From Monosiga brevicollis MX1 (Eukaryota; Opisthokonta; Choanoflagellata; Craspedida; Salpingoecidae), in assembly GCF_000002865.3 (NCBI RefSeq), contig NW_001865052.1:920271-984270 (forward strand): 64,000 nt of DNA, read 5' to 3'. The notes below the pieces were generated by a model that was given only the letters and a program-made list of their open reading frames with translations, had not been told where the DNA came from and did no database searches. Made by a program: the position numbers and the translations under genes. Each line of letters starts with the position of its first letter. Position 1 is the first letter of the stretch. Positions 60,700 to 64,000 of this stretch are shown here, piece by piece.

Positions 60700-63643
60700 A
60701 TGTGTCGAAGCTGGATGTGGTGGTGCATCGCGCTGGCGCTGGTTGCCTCAGCCAGCGCCGACACTTGGAAGGCCATCAAGGATGAACCTTATCGTGAACT
60801 CATCAGCCATCGCCATGGGCTGCAAGGCCTGCCTGCCATCGAGGGGTGGGGTGCCCTTGGCTTTGCAGAGGTGACGGCCCTCCAGCCCTGGGGAGCCGAG
60901 CGTGCCCTTGCTACCGGCTATACCAACACCAGCTCCAAACTCCAGCCCTTCTTGCTCCAAGTCAACAACGGCCGGCTGAGTGACTTTGCCGTTCCCCTGT
61001 ACCTGCCCGAGGGCGCCCAAGCTTTACCAGGCTCCAGCTTGAGTGACCTCCTGATTGTTGACCCCGCCAAGGGCGTGCTCCTCTACCATTGCACGGTCAG
61101 TGTCCCAATTCCTGCACGTGCCAATGTTGTTAAATCTCTCTCGCTCTCTCGCTCTCTCTCTCTCTCTCTCGCTCTCGCGCGCGCTGTCCCTCTATCTCTG
61201 TCTCTCTCTCTGTCTCTCTGTCCCCCTGCCCTTCACCTCTTTCCTTCTCTATCGATGCTTGTTTTCTGCCTCAAAAAGGCTGCCGTTCCAACGTTGTCGT
61301 ACGGCTCACTTTGTGCTGCTTCATCCGGCTGACACCGGGATAGGCCAGTCTGACGGGCTGTGCTCAGGCTCACGCTGAAAGTGGGATCATCGGAACCGTG
61401 AACAAGGCACTGCAGCTGCAGGATGGCTCTGGTTGGCTTTTGGCCTCGAGCACGGGGCTGTGGTACTTCAAAAATGTCTCGGGAACCTCATCCCTCTCTC
61501 AGCTCGGCGTTGACCCTGCCGATGCCGTGGCCGAGTGTGGCGAGTGGCTCTTCTATGGCAATGACGAACGAGTTGTGCAGCTGGATCGTGCCGGTAAAGT
61601 CCGTCGCTGGGAGTGGGTGACGCAGTTGACGCTCGAGGAGGGTGGCGTGTATGGCGGACCCGTCCGGGACATGTCCTGTGATAAGGATGGCATTCTGTTT
61701 GTGGCCAACGAAATCAGCCTGAACGAGCGGGCCCTCAACGGCATGGTGAATCGCTACGACTTCCAACAAGGCATGCCCCTGAACAATGCCACCCTCACCA
61801 CCGTTGAACCCGGCACGGGTGCCGTCTGGATTGGTACCCCTCAAGGCTTGCTGCGCTACAGCCGCGGTCAGGATGACCCAGACTGGCGCTACTTTCACGG
61901 TGACCGCTTCTTGCCTCACACCTCCAACGTTACACACCTGGTTTCCTTGAACAGCACCCACACACTCGTAGCCACCACTGGCGGAATCAGTCTCCTTGTT
62001 TGGGAGCAGTGGACGCTGCGGCAAAAAGCTACACACTTTCTCAACATTCTGCAAGCGCGCCACAACCGTCACGGCCTGGTGGGCGAGTGTGATATGGCTG
62101 GGTACGGGCAACTCTCCACCTGTCAAGGTGGACCCGAGGACAATAGCGGGCTCTGGACCAGCTTGCTCGTATCTGCCTATGCTCAAGCCCAGGCCCTCGA
62201 GCCGAGCGTGGCCCATGCGACTGCGCTGGAGCAATTTCAGGCGGGCATGGAGCTTCTGGTCAACGTCACCAATGTTCAGGGCTTGATGGCGCGCACCTGT
62301 CTGGCCCCCAATGTCTCAGCCCCGGACGAGCCCAACTGGTACGCCAGTAAAGCCCCTGGGCTCTCGGGGTGGCATTTCAAAGGCGATGCCTCTTCCGATG
62401 AGGTCGTTGGCCACATGTTTGCACACATGATGGTGTATGCCATGGGCACGGACCAGGCCACTCGCGATCGCTCTCAGACCTACCTCCTGGACATTATCAA
62501 CCACATTGTCGACAACAACTTTTTCCTCGTCGATGTTACGGGCCTACCCACACGATGGGGCATCTGGAATCCTCAGTACATCAACCACAACCGCTCTTGG
62601 AGTGATGTTCGTGGCCTCAATGCTGCACAGATCCTTTCCTACTTGGTCGCTGGGATTGGTTTGGCTCGGTGTGTTTTTGTGGTATTGAAACCTTGGCTCC
62701 TAGGCGTATGGTATTTGGGTCGTGGGAAGACGGGCGGCGGTTTGCACGCGTGTTTTTGTGGCTCCCATGGCTCCTCGTGCGAGTGGCTCGGGCCAACTCA
62801 TCGTTGCCTGCCCAAACCGCTAGGACTCCTGCCGAAAAGGCCAAGTTTGAGGCGGCGCTGGCCAATCTGACGACCGCGGACAACCAGGTGTGTTCACAGC
62901 GCTTGAATCAGACGTTTCTTTCGGTTGCGTTGCGAGTCATCTTCTGGTCCACAATTCCGTTGACACCTCGGCTGTCCCCCTTGCCTTGGCTTGCTCATGC
63001 TATGATAGTATGATGAAAACATGCTCAACCTGAAGATCAAGTCACCCGACGACGACAACTACTCGGATGACGAACTCACCTTCCTGCCTTACTTCACCAT
63101 GGCTCTGGGTCTGAACCTCACTAAGCTGCCGCAAATGGCCAGTGCACTCAGCTTGAGCGTCGAGCGCACCTGGTTGGCGGTTCGCGCCGAGCGCAGCGCT
63201 CCTTGGAACGTCATGTACACGGCCATCAATGGGTCATTAACCACGCAGGCTGATATCGATAACATTGCCTGGTAGGTTTACCCTCAGCTCAGCAATATTC
63301 TTCTCTTGCCCGCCGTGTTGATACCTTGGCTTCTTTGCGCTAACTCTCTTGGCACCGACCCCATTGTACCAGGAACCTGCGAACCTGGCCCCTGGAGCTC
63401 ATCGACTTTCCCGTGACCAACACGATTCGTCGCGATATTTATATCAACCCCGAGGCCGAGCGCAACGACCACCAAGGGAACGATGACGTGCGCAAGATCC
63501 TGCCCGTGTACGAGCGCCCGCAGCTGCGGTGGAACGGTGACCCACACGATCTTGACGGCGGCTCGGGGCGCACCGAGGGCGATCCTGGAGCATGGCTGAT
63601 GCCCTATTGGCTCGCTCGCTACTATGGCATGATTGCATCTTAG
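60700..63643 (+). CDS. Secreted propeller plus helical-domain protein, bacterial-type family
   Basis: Five exons (60700-61095, 61368-62668, 62824-62887, 63009-63271, 63373-63643), 764 residues. A signal peptide (MWWCIALALVASASA) opens it. The first part has propeller-like repeats (GSGWLLASSTGLWYF, GAVWIGTPQGLLRYS, HTLVATTGGISLLVW), like the two-component-regulator propeller of bacterial proteins. The second part is a helical domain with conserved-looking motifs: GLWTSLLVSAYAQAQAL, GWHFKGDASSDEVVGHMFAH, IVDNNFFLVDVTGLPTRWG, RGLNAAQILSYL, DDELTFLPYF. I remember a matching GDTSSDE..GH / DG.PTRWG..P / ERGLNS.EIL block in bacterial proteins of unknown function. Many N-x-S/T sites fit secretion. 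No membrane anchor is seen at the end. Substrate and role are unknown; a glycan-related enzyme is only a guess from the helical domain. Confidence 0.8.
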
Positions 63644-64000
63644 AGTTGGCGGGATCCAACGACAAGGTAGTTGTCGGTAAATTGATTGCAAGAGTGAGCC
63701 CCGGGTGTAAAAATGTGGTTTGCACACGCATTCGTCACACGAGAGGGCCTTGCTGGCAAGCTAGCTTCAAAGGGAGCTTTTAAATGACCGTCATGCAATT
63801 ATCGCAGTCAGAAAGCGAGCCAAGAGCGGGAAGAACGAAGCGGCCCGTAGGAAGGAAGGACGCCAATGACATACAGGCAGCCCCATCAACGTCATGGTGA
63901 CGCGAAGAGATTGTGCCACAAGCCCACACTGTGAACTATCGGCGATCACGACAAGCAAACAAGTACTCAAAAGGGGGTGCAAATGATCAAGAAAACATTT
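63644..64000. other. 3' flank, no gene recognised
   Basis: Presumed 3' UTR of the propeller gene and sequence up to the window edge. A minus-strand frame at 63791-63982 is open but featureless. Confidence 0.5.

Overview
The window is nuclear DNA of a unicellular eukaryote, most likely a choanoflagellate or close holozoan relative (Monosiga-like; inference). The reasons are short spliceosomal introns in most genes, GC-rich coding sequence, microsatellites between genes, RNA polymerase III-type tRNA genes, and animal-type genes (PICK1, PTTG1IP-like, CCDC177-like, SMG7-like, PAF1, RIF1-like) beside bacterial-type genes. Gene models were built by hand from GT/GC-AG junctions that keep one reading frame; exon coordinates are in each entry. 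Names come from remembered family sequences, not from a search.

Layout: 37-5977 (+) RIF1-like HEAT-repeat protein, 5' end outside the window; 6629-8116 (-) PTTG1IP-like membrane protein with a Thr/Pro repeat stalk; 8900-10981 (-) Gln-rich bZIP factor; 12192-13297 (+) cyclophilin-40-type isomerase; 13510-15968 (-) F-box/beta-propeller protein; 16917-18091 (+) SNRNP27; 18489-21242 (-) PAF1; 22527-23610 (+) PEMT; 24361-25437 (+) UPF0126 membrane protein; 25670-25934 two identical tRNA-Glu(UUC); 26069-26929 (-) GNAT acetyltransferase; 27480-28995 (-) mitochondrial carrier; 29688-29952 (+) small membrane protein; 30005-33361 (+) SMG7/EST1-like; 33362-35673 no confident gene; 35674-37684 (+) short-chain dehydrogenase; 38100-39365 (-) CCDC177-like; 40197-47713 (+) PRP8; 48115-50463 (-) PICK1; 51250-56800 (+) kelch/EGF/TM/TKL receptor kinase; 57388-59808 (-) RNase J; 60700-63643 (+) secreted propeller/helical protein.

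Genes are packed as divergent and convergent pairs. Five of seven divergent intergenic regions hold GA/CT tracts, and four copies of a CACATGTGG-type motif sit beside such tracts. Functionally the set is mixed: RNA processing and decay (PRP8, SNRNP27, SMG7-like, RNase J), chromatin and transcription (RIF1-like, PAF1, bZIP), membrane and lipid (PEMT, carrier, UPF0126), and cell surface or signalling (PTTG1IP-like, kelch-TKL receptor, PICK1). No operon, CRISPR array, virus or transposon was recognised. The points most worth following are the kelch receptor kinase with a long activation-segment insert, a PICK1 orthologue with a divergent PDZ loop, the nuclear RNase J, and the GA-tract/CACATGTGG promoter pattern.
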